Assembly: GCA_027065245.1 (NCBI GenBank)
Contig: JAMOOS010000301.1
Coordinates: 1-30,453 of the forward strand
Direction: 5' to 3'
Source of the DNA: Desulfuromonadaceae bacterium
Lineage (GTDB): Bacteria > Desulfobacterota > Desulfuromonadia > Desulfuromonadales > Desulfuromonadaceae
DNA: 30,453 nt
Below are positions 13,218 to 21,496 of this stretch, piece after piece; the stretch's first letter is position 1; each line of letters begins with the position of its first letter. Below the pieces are notes generated by a model. That model had not been told where the DNA came from. It was given only the letters and a program-made list of their open reading frames with translations, and searched no databases. The translations under genes and the position numbers were made by a program.

Positions 13218-14713
13218 CCCCAGCCCGCTCCGCCACCCGGCGCCCCAAGCCTCCTCACAGCGAGCGTCGCCACCTCGCCGCCCGCGTAGGGGCTAGCGTC
13301 CTCCTCGGTGACGAGTATCCTAAGCTCGTTGCTCTCCCCAGCTGGGGCCACGGCGTAGAGTATCCCGCCAACGCTCCACACCGGCTGCGGCTGCCCCTCC
13401 CCGCCAACCACGTCTATGACCGGATAGTACACCGCTATGAGCACGACGTGCGTCCCGGTGTTCAGCGCGAGCAGCTCGCCGACCCTCGTCCTAGCCCCGA
13501 CCAGCGTAGGCTCGACCGCCACGCCATCGACGCTAAGCTCCAGGCCGCTGGGCGCCGCCGCGACATAGACGCCTCGGAGCGGCTCAAGCGCGAAGCTGTA
13601 CTCGCCCGGCTCGAGCAGCCTCCTCTCAACAGCGTCGATTGCATAGTAGCGCTCGCTGAGCACGCCGGCAGCCCGCAGCGACTCGATGTCGACGCACGTC
13701 CCGCAAGGCACGACGTGCGGCTCAGTAACCATGAACGTGAGGTCTGCCTCGAAGGCGCGCCCAATCCACAGGAAGCGCCGCGGCAGCTTCGACACCTTGC
13801 ACGGGAACTCGGCTACGCCAATCTCGCCGATGTCGTAGGTTATGCTGGCCCCTCCGGTGAAGTAGCCCACGCTGTACGCGATTGTACGGCTGTAGCGGAA
13901 CCCGAAGCCGCCTGTGACGATTTTGTTTGCGTACGCGCTCCAGGGCGGCGCTGCATCCGGGTCAGTGACCTCGTACACGACCAGGTACGTGAACAGCGCT
14001 GTGCTCGTCTCGGTTACCTGCTCCTCAGTCAGCCCCACGTCGCCAAGCTCCTTGTCGCACCACGGGTACGTCGGGATGCCGGGCGTGGGCGCCACTGGAA
14101 CCTCGATTGTCACGCCCCGGGGCCTCCAGTCGGGCGCCTCGTACGTCTCGACGGGGAACGCTGCCTCGTAGAGCGGGTTGCCCTCCTCGTCCAGCAGCGT
14201 GAGCCTAACCTCGCCGGCAAGCCTGGTTAGGCACAGAGTCCTCCACACGCGGACGCTGCACGACGGCTCGCACTCCACCGCGACCCTCTCACCGGGCCTC
14301 GCGAGATACACGACCTCGACTATGCCGTCGTTGTCGCGGTCCGTGTCCTCGCATACGCTGGCAACGCACACCCTGGACCCAGCTGGGGCGAAGGCGTACA
14401 CAGCCGTGTACGTGGTGCATGTGCCGAGGTCTAGGCTCTCGACGCCCATGTAGACCTGCTCCTGGGTCGTGACCTCCACGCTCTGGGGCCACTCGACCTC
14501 CGTGTAGAACCGCTCGAGGCTAGCGACGTACGCGTCGCGCCTCTCCTCGACCGGCACCCTCTCCTCGGCCACAACGCTCCCGGCGACGACCAGCGCAAGC
14601 CTAGCCTCAGCTGGGGGCGTCTCGAGCAGCTGCCTCGGCACCCTAGCCTCCAGCGCGAGCCTCCACGGAGCGACCAGCCTACCCTCCAGCAGCACCGGCG
14701 GCTGGACGTACAC
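13214..14713 (-). CDS. Unknown 499-aa beta-rich protein (virion candidate)
   Basis: No family is recognised. The protein is predicted beta-rich with many short Val/Thr/Tyr strands (RLALVVAGSVVAEERVPVEE; GVYVAAAPSGLELSVDGVAV), a DTDRDNDG acidic loop resembling a calcium-binding turn (about residues 123-130), about 12 Cys and a Gly-rich C-terminus (RRLGAPGGGAGWG). No signal peptide is visible. This is what one expects of a spike, fibre or other virion surface protein, but that is inference. GTG 14713 has GGGCTGA upstream, containing the previous gene's stop. Exact palindrome 13336 encodes PAG in frame; near-copies at 14377 and 14605 do likewise. Confidence 0.5.
   Translation of the reverse strand: MYVQPPVLLEGRLVAPWRLALEARVPRQLLETPPAEARLALVVAGSVVAEERVPVEERRDAYVASLERFYTEVEWPQSVEVTTQEQVYMGVESLDLGTCTTYTAVYAFAPAGSRVCVASVCEDTDRDNDGIVEVVYLARPGERVAVECEPSCSVRVWRTLCLTRLAGEVRLTLLDEEGNPLYEAAFPVETYEAPDWRPRGVTIEVPVAPTPGIPTYPWCDKELGDVGLTEEQVTETSTALFTYLVVYEVTDPDAAPPWSAYANKIVTGGFGFRYSRTIAYSVGYFTGGASITYDIGEIGVAEFPCKVSKLPRRFLWIGRAFEADLTFMVTEPHVVPCGTCVDIESLRAAGVLSERYYAIDAVERRLLEPGEYSFALEPLRGVYVAAAPSGLELSVDGVAVEPTLVGARTRVGELLALNTGTHVVLIAVYYPVIDVVGGEGQPQPVWSVGGILYAVAPAGESNELRILVTEEDASPYAGGEVATLAVRRLGAPGGGAGWG
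13336..13347. repeat. CCCCAGCTGGGG palindrome, copy 7
   Basis: Inside coding sequence, read as P-A-G. Confidence 0.9.
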
Positions 14714-14717
14714 GGTC

Positions 14718-15932
14718 TCAGCCCTGCTCGCTGGACGCGCCCGTCACGGAGGGTAGGCGCTCCTGGGGCTGCGGAGTCTCGGCCTCCGGGTGCTGGGCGA
14801 CCAGCTCCACCGGCGGCAGCGTCTCGTACTCGCCGCGGTGGTACGTCCTCACCATGGTCAGCGTTGTCAACGCCGACACGAGCTTCGAGTGCAGCTGGTC
14901 AAGCTCGCCGCCCGCAGCCTCCGCGGCCGCAGCTGGGGCGCCCACTAGCGCCCTCGCGACCTCCGCCAGAACCGCGACGACCTCGTCTATCACCGGCCTA
15001 AGGTCGACCGTCGTCACCGCGTCGAGCGCCGAGAGCAGCACCGACTCCTGCTCCAACACAGCCTCGTAGAGGCTGTGGGCCTCCGCGACCACAACCGCTG
15101 CCATCTGCCTCGCGGACTCGTCCTTCAGCACGCCAGCGTCCTTGTAGTACTTCATGATGTACAGCTCGGCTAGGTACTCCTGGAGCCTGGCCGCAGCACG
15201 CTCATACATGTACCGGAGCATGTTCGCGATGTGCTCGGCCTTGGTCACCGGCTCCTCTATAGCCTCGACCAGCACCCTGGTGGCGACCTGCTCGGCGACC
15301 GTGTGGAAGAAGAGCGCGAGCGACTCGATGCGGCTGGCCACGTCAACCAGCCGCGCCTCTCCCGCGCCCCACTCCTGCTGAAGCAGCCGGTTGACCCCAG
15401 CTGTGGCGTAGGCAGCCGTGGCCGGGATGTTGGCACCAGCCATAGCCATCAGCACGAAGGCCGCTGCGTCGTCAAGCACGTCGAGCTGGTTGCCGACAAT
15501 GTCGTTTATCTCGCCGGGCTCGAGCGGGTACGCCCCACGCCACACGTTGAGTATGGCCTGCACGGCGCCACCAAGGTTGTACTGCATCGCGTTGCTTACG
15601 CCCTCGCTAATCATCTCCATGACGAACTCGTCGGCCAGCTCCGGGTGCACGAACATCGTCTTGACGCTGGACCATACGATGCCGTGCAGCGCGTCTGTCA
15701 CACCGTCGTTGTCCATGCCGAAGGCCACGTCGGGCTTAGCATCCTCGATGACGACGAGCGGCTCGCGGACAAGAGGCTTGGACACCCCGATGGCATCGAG
15801 GACTAGCAGCCTTGCCGCCGCGCCCCCAGCCTCCATCATCGGGTCTACGAGCGGCTCGAGGAGCTTGGCAGCAATCTGCCCCACGGCCGTGCCGGCAGCC
15901 TTACCGGCGGCTACAGCAGCCGCCTCACCCAC
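14718..15932 (-). CDS. Unknown 404-aa helical protein (virion candidate)
   Basis: No family is recognised. Nearly all-helical and Ala/Glu/Val-rich. The N-terminus has small-residue helices (AAAVAAGKAAGTAVGQIAAK) of the kind seen in membrane-inserting or pore-forming segments, and the middle has AAFVLMAMAGANIPATAAYA. The C-terminal 50 residues are Pro/Gln-rich. GTG 15932 is preferred because GGGGGTGG from the palindrome at 15942 lies five bases upstream; GTG 15941 is also open. It sits between two other large virion-candidate genes in one leftward operon. Confidence 0.5.
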   Translation of the reverse strand: MGEAAAVAAGKAAGTAVGQIAAKLLEPLVDPMMEAGGAAARLLVLDAIGVSKPLVREPLVVIEDAKPDVAFGMDNDGVTDALHGIVWSSVKTMFVHPELADEFVMEMISEGVSNAMQYNLGGAVQAILNVWRGAYPLEPGEINDIVGNQLDVLDDAAAFVLMAMAGANIPATAAYATAGVNRLLQQEWGAGEARLVDVASRIESLALFFHTVAEQVATRVLVEAIEEPVTKAEHIANMLRYMYERAAARLQEYLAELYIMKYYKDAGVLKDESARQMAAVVVAEAHSLYEAVLEQESVLLSALDAVTTVDLRPVIDEVVAVLAEVARALVGAPAAAAEAAGGELDQLHSKLVSALTTLTMVRTYHRGEYETLPPVELVAQHPEAETPQPQERLPSVTGASSEQG

Positions 15933-15941
15933 GCCCACCAC

Positions 15942-15953
15942 CCCCAGCTGGGG
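15942..15953. repeat. CCCCAGCTGGGG palindrome, copy 8
   Basis: Between two leftward genes; supplies the GGGGGTGG SD of the 404-aa protein. Confidence 0.9.
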
Positions 15954-15959
15954 CCTACG

Positions 15960-16847
15960 CTAGACCTGCGGTATCTCCATTCGCATGCTGCACGTGTCCC
16001 TCATGCCCCTAACCTGGGCTATCACGATGTTGACGCCGTAGCGCGGCGGCACAGAGACGTTAGCGTACGGCGTGACGAGCAGCGCGTCCCCAGTGCAGTT
16101 GTTCTGCACCCAGACCCTCGCCGTGGGCACCTCGAGAAGCCAGTCGTAGTCGCCTGGCCTCGTCAACGAGTCTAGGTCGGTGGTTTCGGGTGCACAGCAG
16201 TTGTCGCTCTTGCACGCGACCAGCACATCCCGCCCCTCCAACACGATGACGTCTATGTCGCACGCCTCCTCTGGTATCGCGACGCTCGCGGAGTACACGG
16301 CGCACTCGTGCCCCACGAAGAACTTCATGCACTTGTGCGTGGCGTCCAGGGCCTCGCCTATGCAGACGTAGCCCTTGCCCCACACATCCGGGCTCGTGCA
16401 CGCCGTGAAGAACCCGGTGGTTGTCGGCCGGTGCTCCTCGCCCGCGTAGATTAGCTTCCAGTTGCCCTCGACAATCGCGGCTATCACGTCCTGGTAGCGG
16501 AGGTCTATCGTCGCAAGCTCCAGCTTGAGCGACTGCACATACGGAATCTCGCCTAGGTCGGGGTGCCTCGTCCTCAGCGGGTACGCTAGGGTCACCTGCG
16601 GCGGCGTCACCTGCGGCTGCGGGGCCCACGGCGCCTCAGCTGCGACTATGCGGCTGTAGAGGATGCTCCGCGAGACCCACCTCACAAGCGGCGTAATCTG
16701 CTGGAGCGCGGAGCGGTAGGCGCGCAGCGCCTCGAGCCAGGCCCTAGTCCTACGCTCGTCGACCGTTGCTAGCCTCTTGACGAGGTCGGCTATCCAGCCC
16801 TTGACGCGCTCAATCTGCTCCTCGACGCTCGGCAGCTGGGCTGGCAC
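15960..16847 (-). CDS. Unknown 295-aa protein, helical N-terminus and Cys-rich beta domain
   Basis: No family is recognised. Residues 1-70 are helical (SVEEQIERVKGWIADLVKRL), followed by a Pro/Gln linker (APQPQVTPPQVTLAYPLR). Residues 100-295 form a beta-rich domain with about a dozen Cys (TACTSPDVWGKGYVC; CKSDNCCAP; VQNNCTGDALL). Such a helical stalk plus disulfide-rich head would suit a virion surface protein (inference). GTG 16847 has GGGTGGCGG as SD. It lies 18 bases upstream of the 404-aa gene and is co-transcribed with it. Confidence 0.5.
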   Translation of the reverse strand: MPAQLPSVEEQIERVKGWIADLVKRLATVDERRTRAWLEALRAYRSALQQITPLVRWVSRSILYSRIVAAEAPWAPQPQVTPPQVTLAYPLRTRHPDLGEIPYVQSLKLELATIDLRYQDVIAAIVEGNWKLIYAGEEHRPTTTGFFTACTSPDVWGKGYVCIGEALDATHKCMKFFVGHECAVYSASVAIPEEACDIDVIVLEGRDVLVACKSDNCCAPETTDLDSLTRPGDYDWLLEVPTARVWVQNNCTGDALLVTPYANVSVPPRYGVNIVIAQVRGMRDTCSMRMEIPQV

Positions 16848-16858
16848 GGCCCGCCACC

Positions 16859-17059
16859 CTAGCTGCAGCTGTAGACGCGGCCGCGTAGCAGGCAGAACTT
16901 GCGCAGCCGGCCACTAGCATCCACGTACTCAATCACGTCGTTCACCGACTCTATCACGACGAGCTTGAACGGCAGCCCCGGCACCTTCTCCTCGCCCACA
17001 ACCCTACCCCTCCTCACCTCCTTCAACGCCGGCTCCGGGACCCGAATCCGGAACGGCAT
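16859..17059 (-). CDS. Unknown 66-aa basic protein
   Basis: A small beta-rich basic protein (MPFRIRVPEPALKEVRRGRV; later FKLVVIESVNDVIEYVDASG), perhaps a nucleic-acid-binding barrel. ATG 17059 is chosen because a palindrome variant (CAGCTGGGGG on the minus strand) lies just upstream as SD, as for the Hjc-like gene; a GTG at 17101 would add 14 residues. It overlaps the 3' end of the ATPase gene by about 56 bases in another frame. Confidence 0.5.
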   Translation of the reverse strand: MPFRIRVPEPALKEVRRGRVVGEEKVPGLPFKLVVIESVNDVIEYVDASGRLRKFCLLRGRVYSCS

Positions 17060-18509
17060 CCCTGCCCCCAGCTGCGGCTGCGTCGTCGTCCCTTTCGCCA
17101 CTGTTACGCGATGTTACGCTTCCGCACTGTAGCCCCGCGAGCGACAGTAGCATGCAGTACTGCTCGCGGTGCACCCGCAGCACTATCTTCCCGGTGTGGA
17201 CGACCCTCGCGCCCACGACCAGCAGCCTACGCACCACGTCCTCGAGCCTAGCCTCCAGCCACGGGAAGCGCTGTACTATCCGGTTGAGCAGCGGCAGCCA
17301 GTCCACGTACACGTAGTCCCCAGCTGGGGTCACGGAGGAGGCGGCCACCGCCTCCGCGATAGCCAGGTCCACGTCGCTCGCAGCGTCCTTCTCCGCGCGC
17401 TCCTCGCGGATGTGCTGCACCACGTCGTCTATCCTCTCGTTGGCCAGGAGCAGAACCGCGACTATCGGCGCGTATATCTCCGCGTCACGGTGGCCAATGC
17501 CACGCTGATACAGCTCGCCCAGCGCCCGCTCGTAGGCCCTCTTGACGTCCGGGTAGAGCCGGAAGCTCGCGAGCACCAGCTCGCGTCTGATTAGCTCCAG
17601 CTTCTTGGCTTGCACACCTATCCTAGCGACCTTCGGCCTCCTCACCATGCGGATGATGACGCTGCGCGAGATGAGCGCCTCGTCGTCCGGGTACATCGTC
17701 GAGGCGTAGGCTACGGGAGCGTACGTGTCGAAGAGGATGATGCTGCGCACGCCCTGGATGAACTCCACGCGCGGGATGAAGTTGCCCTTCTTGTACGCCA
17801 GCCTCATCATCAGCCTAACCTCTCCGGGCGCCGCCTCGACCTCGTCGATGAGCATGGTTGGGCGCAGCGCGTCAACCATCCGGAAGAACGCGGCCTGCGT
17901 CACGTCGCTGATGCGCACCGGGCGCCTAGCCAGCCGCGCGATTAGGTCTAGGAGCGTGGTCTTGCCGCTGCCAGCGAGCCCGAAAATCCCCAGCTGGGGG
18001 AACGCGTCGAAGACCGCCACGAAGTGCGTGGCCACAATCCACGCCGCGACAATCTTGTAGTAGACGTCGACCACGAAGTCGATGTTAGCCATCAGCGCGT
18101 CACGGACGTCAACGTACAGGTCCTTGATGCTCGGCGGCTGCGCGTTGAGGTCAACGTCGTCGATGTACGGTGTGAGGGTGTAGGCCGCCTCCGGCACGTA
18201 CAGCGAGTACACAGTGTCACCATCCTGGACCGCCACCTCCCCGCTAACCTCCTGGAGCACACCGTCACGCATCAGCGCGATGCCGACGCCGCGCCCGCGG
18301 CGCACAAGGTCAGCGTAGTACATGGTGCCGTCGCTAGCCTCGATGAACCACCCGTTCCCCTTCGCCTCCACCACCTTACGGGGGCCACTACCCCCAGCTG
18401 GGGCGCCGCCTCCCCCGCCCGGAGCCGGCCCACCACCACCCGCCTGCTGCACCTGCTGCGAGGCCATCTGCTGGAGCGCCCGGAGCATCTCCTCGTAGAA
18501 GTCGCTCAT
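17004..18509 (-). CDS. P-loop ATPase, helicase-like (replication candidate)
   Basis: This 501-aa protein has a Gly-rich N-terminal linker (residues 22-44), a beta domain (about 50-115), and an ATPase core: Walker A GLAGSGKT at 177-184, Walker B TMLIDE at 218-223, a polar sensor-1 region (FDTYAPVAYAST), and SRSVIIRM with a probable arginine finger near R282. The core resembles DUF927/DUF3631-type helicases of viruses and plasmids, so replicative DNA unwinding is the likely role; a primase domain is not recognised. ATG 18509 is preferred over 18569, which lies beyond the operator at 18546. The Walker A strand is preceded by PQLG encoded by an exact palindrome. The last about 30 codons overlap the next gene. 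Confidence 0.7.
   Translation of the reverse strand: MSDFYEEMLRALQQMASQQVQQAGGGGPAPGGGGGAPAGGSGPRKVVEAKGNGWFIEASDGTMYYADLVRRGRGVGIALMRDGVLQEVSGEVAVQDGDTVYSLYVPEAAYTLTPYIDDVDLNAQPPSIKDLYVDVRDALMANIDFVVDVYYKIVAAWIVATHFVAVFDAFPQLGIFGLAGSGKTTLLDLIARLARRPVRISDVTQAAFFRMVDALRPTMLIDEVEAAPGEVRLMMRLAYKKGNFIPRVEFIQGVRSIILFDTYAPVAYASTMYPDDEALISRSVIIRMVRRPKVARIGVQAKKLELIRRELVLASFRLYPDVKRAYERALGELYQRGIGHRDAEIYAPIVAVLLLANERIDDVVQHIREERAEKDAASDVDLAIAEAVAASSVTPAGDYVYVDWLPLLNRIVQRFPWLEARLEDVVRRLLVVGARVVHTGKIVLRVHREQYCMLLSLAGLQCGSVTSRNSGERDDDAAAAGGRDAVPDSGPGAGVEGGEEG
17318..17329. repeat. CCCCAGCTGGGG palindrome, copy 9
   Basis: In the ATPase gene, read as P-A-G. Confidence 0.9.
17988..17999. repeat. CCCCAGCTGGGG palindrome, copy 10
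   Basis: In the ATPase gene, read as P-Q-L-G immediately before the Walker A strand (FPQLGIFGLAGSGKT). Confidence 0.9.
18392..18403. repeat. CCCCAGCTGGGG palindrome, copy 11
   Basis: In the Gly-rich linker of the ATPase, read as P-A-G. Confidence 0.9.
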
Positions 18510-18545
18510 GGCCCGTGCAACCCCGCCTACGACAATTGCCGTTCC

Positions 18546-18593
18546 CAACATGCCATGTTGCACTGGCATATGCGGGTGCTACATGCCATGTTG
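18546..18593. promoter_or_regulatory. Twin operator CAACATG-C-CATGTTG
   Basis: A perfect 15-bp palindrome at 18546-18560 and a one-mismatch copy at 18579-18593, centres 33 bp apart (three helical turns). They lie between the ATPase start (18509) and the RHH stop (18579-18581). A third copy is at 28706-28720. Probable binding sites of the adjacent RHH protein. Confidence 0.75.
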
Positions 18594-18809
18594 GACTCGA
18601 CTCTTGTCTAGCTGGGGCGCGTCGAGCTGCTCCGCGTGCGGCATCGCAGCAACCGGCAGCGCCACCATCCCGTTCGCCTTGAGCGCGACGCTGAACGAGC
18701 GGAGCACCGTGCGGATGAACTCGGATAGGTCAGCGTACCCGTTGTACTCCGCGACCAGGCGAATCTCCTCGTAGAGCTGCTCCGGGAGGTTTATGCACAC
18801 GCGCTTCAT
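18579..18809 (-). CDS. Ribbon-helix-helix regulator
   Basis: This 76-aa protein begins MKRVCINLPEQLYEEIRLVA and continues YADLSEFIRTVLRSF, a clear RHH fold (Arc/CopG type) in residues 1-45. The C-terminal tail is Ala/Gln-rich and short. ATG 18809 is chosen because the RHH strand begins there, with GGTG upstream. Its stop codon lies inside the second operator copy, and it is transcribed towards the ATPase gene, so it probably represses the replication/structural operon. An inverted repeat at 18815-18842 lies over its own leader. Confidence 0.8.
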   Translation of the reverse strand: MKRVCINLPEQLYEEIRLVAEYNGYADLSEFIRTVLRSFSVALKANGMVALPVAAMPHAEQLDAPQLDKSRVQHGM

Positions 18810-18814
18810 GCGCG

Positions 18815-18842
18815 GCACCGTACAGCCCCCAATGCACGGTGC
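18815..18842. promoter_or_regulatory. Inverted repeat GCACCGT / ACGGTGC
   Basis: Seven-base arms with a 14-base spacer, directly upstream of the RHH start. Could be an operator or a leader hairpin. Confidence 0.45.
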
Positions 18843-18883
18843 GCTCGCAAAACGCGCGCCAAGCGTCACGCCACGGTGTTACG

Positions 18884-18895
18884 CCCCAGCTGGGG
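18884..18895. repeat. CCCCAGCTGGGG palindrome, copy 12
   Basis: In the divergent gap between the RHH gene and the 263-aa gene, directly after a GTTAC box (18879). No TATA composite promoter is visible in this gap. Confidence 0.9.
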
Positions 18896-18921
18896 GGACG
18901 AACCATGGACGGTGAGAGGCC

Positions 18922-19713
18922 ATGGCGCAGGCCACGCAGGTGGTCCTCGACTACGTGGGGAGGATAGACCCGGCCGTCGTCCCAGCTGAGCTGCTAGACG
19001 CCATCGCCGGCAGGTGGCAGGCTAGGCTCAAGGCCGAGCGCGAGCTGATACTCGCGAGGCTGCTAGCCAAGATTAACAGCAAGGAGGCGTTCGACAAGTT
19101 CATCGCGATTCCTGCCAACGAGGCGTGGAAGGCGTTCGTCAGCGACAACTGGCCAAAGGCCGACATCATAAGGCTCAAGCACCGCATCAAGCTGCTACGC
19201 GTGCCCTACGACGTCTACAAGACTCGTGTCGAGACGGCGTTCCAGGCCGGAGGCCGCTTCGAGCAGGGCGTTGACGCTGCGGTGCCCAAGTACAAGACCA
19301 ACGTGCACCCAGTCCTAGCCTTCGTTGGCACAAGGTACGCGATTGGATTCGGGCCCGCAGTGAAGGCAGCCGGCCTCGTCACCGGCGACCACAGGGTAGT
19401 CCAGTACATTGACCCGGAGCGCGAGCAGCTCCAGGGCGGCCCGGTGAACGTCTTCCCAGCTGGGATTGCCAAGCAGATGCGCAGCGCGCTAGTCCAAACA
19501 ATCAACTTCGGCATCATAGCGTTCTACGGTGCACTGGCAGACCTCGACACAGAGGTCCAGCAGGTGCTGACGTACGTCAACGAGCAGCTAGACCGCATCA
19601 TGGCAGCTAGGATGACCGACACCTACCCGACGGCCTACGTCCACCTAGAGTACGACCCGAACACCAACACGCTCAACGTCCACGCCCACGTAGAGGCGAC
19701 CGCGGGGGGCTAG
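18922..19713 (+). CDS. Unknown 263-aa protein (major virion protein candidate)
   Basis: No family is recognised. The N-terminal 100 residues are helical (ELILARLLAKINSKEAFDKF, then WPKADIIRLKHRIKLLRVPY). The middle has small-residue strands (HPVLAFVGTRYAIGFGPAV), and the end is beta-like (YVHLEYDPNTNTLNVHAHVE). Cys-free and balanced in composition, unlike its neighbours, as often seen in abundant capsid or nucleoprotein subunits, but this is inference. ATG 18922 has GGTGAG upstream; an out-of-frame ATG at 18905 opens only a short ORF. It leads the rightward set to 21127. Confidence 0.5.
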   Translation: MAQATQVVLDYVGRIDPAVVPAELLDAIAGRWQARLKAERELILARLLAKINSKEAFDKFIAIPANEAWKAFVSDNWPKADIIRLKHRIKLLRVPYDVYKTRVETAFQAGGRFEQGVDAAVPKYKTNVHPVLAFVGTRYAIGFGPAVKAAGLVTGDHRVVQYIDPEREQLQGGPVNVFPAGIAKQMRSALVQTINFGIIAFYGALADLDTEVQQVLTYVNEQLDRIMAARMTDTYPTAYVHLEYDPNTNTLNVHAHVEATAGG

Positions 19714-19789
19714 CAACCAGCGCCCTAGCCGCCAGCAGCGCCGTAGCCGCAGCTGGGGCTAGCGGGGCCCTAGCCGGGGGTGCAGCCGT

Positions 19790-20545
19790 ATGGCCGTGAC
19801 GCGCCTCACCCCAGCCGTACGCGTTTTTTACGAGGACGAGGCCACGATACCCCCACACGCCACCCGCGCCTTCGACCTAGGCCGCACGTTCCTAGGCAAC
19901 TACGCCGTCACCGTGGAAATCGACCCGCCCATACGCACGGTAATCGAAGCGTACCGCTTCATGCCAGAGTATGGCAAGACCGTGTACCGTCTTGGCGGCT
20001 GGTCGCCGGCGCCGGTCAAGCAGTTCGTGAAGGTCCTTAGGAACAAGCTGTACGGGGTTAACCGCGTCCTCGTCTCGAACGTTACGGATAGCGAGCTTCA
20101 CGCGCGGGTTAGGGTGACCGGCCTCGCCTTCGACACCATGCTGGAGGCTGCGACCCCCGGCTCCTACGTGACGCGCTTCGAGGAGCAGCCGGTCGTGAAG
20201 AAGTGGAGCTTCCACGCGCCCGGCGACAACAGGTCAACGCTCCTGGTGATACACCCCGACGAGTACCTCCCGCTTGCAAACCCGTGGGTGATGCTGTACG
20301 TAATCCAGTGGCCGTTCGGGTGCGGGCTGAGAGTCTGGCTGTGCCAGTGGCTCAACGACGAGCTGCTCCCGTCTCAGCTTGCGTGCACCTTCGCAGGGTG
20401 GCTCGGCTTGTGGACGAACCTGCAGCTCCAGATACGCCCCGATGCGGACGCCATCGTTATCAGCGATGGTGGCTGCGAGGGCGACTTCACGGTAGGCATC
20501 ATCGGCGACGCGCGCGTGCTGCTCGTAGAGCGGCAAACCGGCTAA
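19790..20545 (+). CDS. Unknown 251-aa beta-rich protein (virion candidate)
   Basis: No family is recognised. Beta-strand-rich throughout (FLGNYAVTVEIDPPIRTVIE; VNRVLVSNVTDSELHARVRV), with an aromatic WVMLYVIQWPFGCGLRVWLC stretch around residues 168-187 and a C-terminal GDARVLLVERQTG. ATG 19790 has GGGGGTG as SD. The 76-base gap upstream contains a palindrome variant (CCGCAGCTGGGG, 19747-19758) and CTAGCC repeats. A structural role is inferred from context. Confidence 0.5.
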   Translation: MAVTRLTPAVRVFYEDEATIPPHATRAFDLGRTFLGNYAVTVEIDPPIRTVIEAYRFMPEYGKTVYRLGGWSPAPVKQFVKVLRNKLYGVNRVLVSNVTDSELHARVRVTGLAFDTMLEAATPGSYVTRFEEQPVVKKWSFHAPGDNRSTLLVIHPDEYLPLANPWVMLYVIQWPFGCGLRVWLCQWLNDELLPSQLACTFAGWLGLWTNLQLQIRPDADAIVISDGGCEGDFTVGIIGDARVLLVERQTG

Positions 20546-20583
20546 GACTGCAGCCTCTTTCATTTTCCACTCGGGTGGTGGGC

Positions 20584-20859
20584 GTGGCGCTGGACGCGCT
20601 CATCGAGTTGCTGCCCCAGCTGGGGGTAGGCGGTGCAATAGCGGCGCTCGTCCTCGTCCTTGAGCGGCTGAAGCGGGTCGAGCGGGTCTACGAGGAGGTC
20701 GTGAAGCGCCTCGAGGAGCGCATGCAGCGGATAGAGTGGCGCCTTGAGCGTGTCGACAGCGAGCTGGACACCGTGAGGCGCGACGTGGAGAAGACGGGTA
20801 GGCTAGTCGCCTTCATCTGCGCGCAGGTCAACGGCGGCAGGGAGTGCCTCAATGACTAG
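20584..20859 (+). CDS. Membrane-anchored coiled-coil protein (91 aa)
   Basis: Starts at GTG 20584 (SD GGTGGTG). Residues 3-29 form one transmembrane helix (LLPQLGVGGAIAALVLVLER) and residues 30-75 a heptad coiled coil (VVKRLEERMQRIEWRLERVD). The topology resembles small phage membrane proteins of the XhlA/holin-accessory type, but no homology is claimed. A palindrome encodes PQLG inside the membrane helix. The next gene's ATG overlaps its stop. Confidence 0.6.
   Translation: MALDALIELLPQLGVGGAIAALVLVLERLKRVERVYEEVVKRLEERMQRIEWRLERVDSELDTVRRDVEKTGRLVAFICAQVNGGRECLND
20614..20625. repeat. CCCCAGCTGGGG palindrome, copy 13
   Basis: Coding, read as P-Q-L-G in the membrane helix. Confidence 0.9.
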
Positions 20860-21127
20860 CGTGTACCGTAGGCTGGGTCTCCTCGCGCGGCTCGCGCACA
20901 CGGCCTACGGTTTTCTAAACGCGCATGCACTCGCAACGTGCCCTCAGCTGGGGGCTTTGATGGCGCTTGTCTTCCTCCTCTACGAGTTCACGGAGCTGCT
21001 CCACGATGTGCTCGCGTACGGTAGGCCGCAGAAAGCGGACTGGCCGGACGAGGAGCTGGCTGAGTACGGCGCGGGTCTGGCTCTCTACGCGCTGCTCTCG
21101 CTGGCTGCGCCGCTGGCAGCCGGCTGA
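20852..21127 (+). CDS. Small two-helix membrane protein (91 aa)
   Basis: Two hydrophobic segments, PQLGALMALVFLLYEFTELL (about residues 31-50) and YGAGLALYALLSLAAPLAAG (72-91), separated by an acidic loop (ADWPDEELAE). ATG 20852 overlaps the stop of the preceding membrane protein by eight bases, so they are coupled and may act together, for example in envelope or egress. Holin-like is a guess. Its 3' end overlaps the convergent gene at 21085 by 43 bases. Confidence 0.6.
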   Translation: MTSVYRRLGLLARLAHTAYGFLNAHALATCPQLGALMALVFLLYEFTELLHDVLAYGRPQKADWPDEELAEYGAGLALYALLSLAAPLAAG

Positions 21128-21489
21128 GCCTCAGCCCCAGCTGGGGCCCTGCAGTACGTCCTGGAGCCGTCCTCGCCCACGGCACGGAGCATCAACCGGG
21201 CCACGACCTCAGCAGCCCTGCCGTTCACACCAAGCGCGCTAGTCATGGCCTCTATGAGCGCGTTCTGGACGGTTTCGCAGCGCTCAAGCGCAGCGTAGAA
21301 CACGGCAACCGCGTCAACGACCCGGGAGTCGACGTTGCCGTAGAGCAGCGTCTCGATGTACGCCTCTAGCTGCCTGAGCCCACCGGCCCTCACCGCGGAC
21401 AGCGCGTCGAGCAGGGCACGGTACGGGCTCAGCTCGACCCCGGCAGCCGGCGCGTACTGGGGCTGTGTAGGCGGCTGTGGGAGAGCCAC
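21085..21489 (-). CDS. Unknown 134-aa helical protein
   Basis: No family is recognised. Pro/Gln-rich N-terminus, then helices (LLDALSAVRAGGLRQLEAYI; VVDAVAVFYAALERCETVQN), ending in an Ala/Ser-rich acidic tail. GTG 21489 is preferred because GGGGG from the palindrome at 21497 is six bases upstream; ATG 21495 is too close to it. It is a lone leftward gene with no composite promoter upstream; the palindrome in its tail (21135) reads P-A-G. Confidence 0.5.
   Translation of the reverse strand: MALPQPPTQPQYAPAAGVELSPYRALLDALSAVRAGGLRQLEAYIETLLYGNVDSRVVDAVAVFYAALERCETVQNALIEAMTSALGVNGRAAEVVARLMLRAVGEDGSRTYCRAPAGAEAQPAASGAASESSA
21135..21146. repeat. CCCCAGCTGGGG palindrome, copy 14
   Basis: Coding (minus strand), read as P-A-G near the C-terminus. 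Confidence 0.9.
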
Positions 21490-21496
21490 GCCCATC

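Noticed and set aside
13448..15806. Plus-strand ORFs of 260 and 191 codons (13448-14230, 15231-15806)
   Set aside because: Shadows of the leftward virion-candidate genes; long only because the GC-rich sequence has few stop codons.
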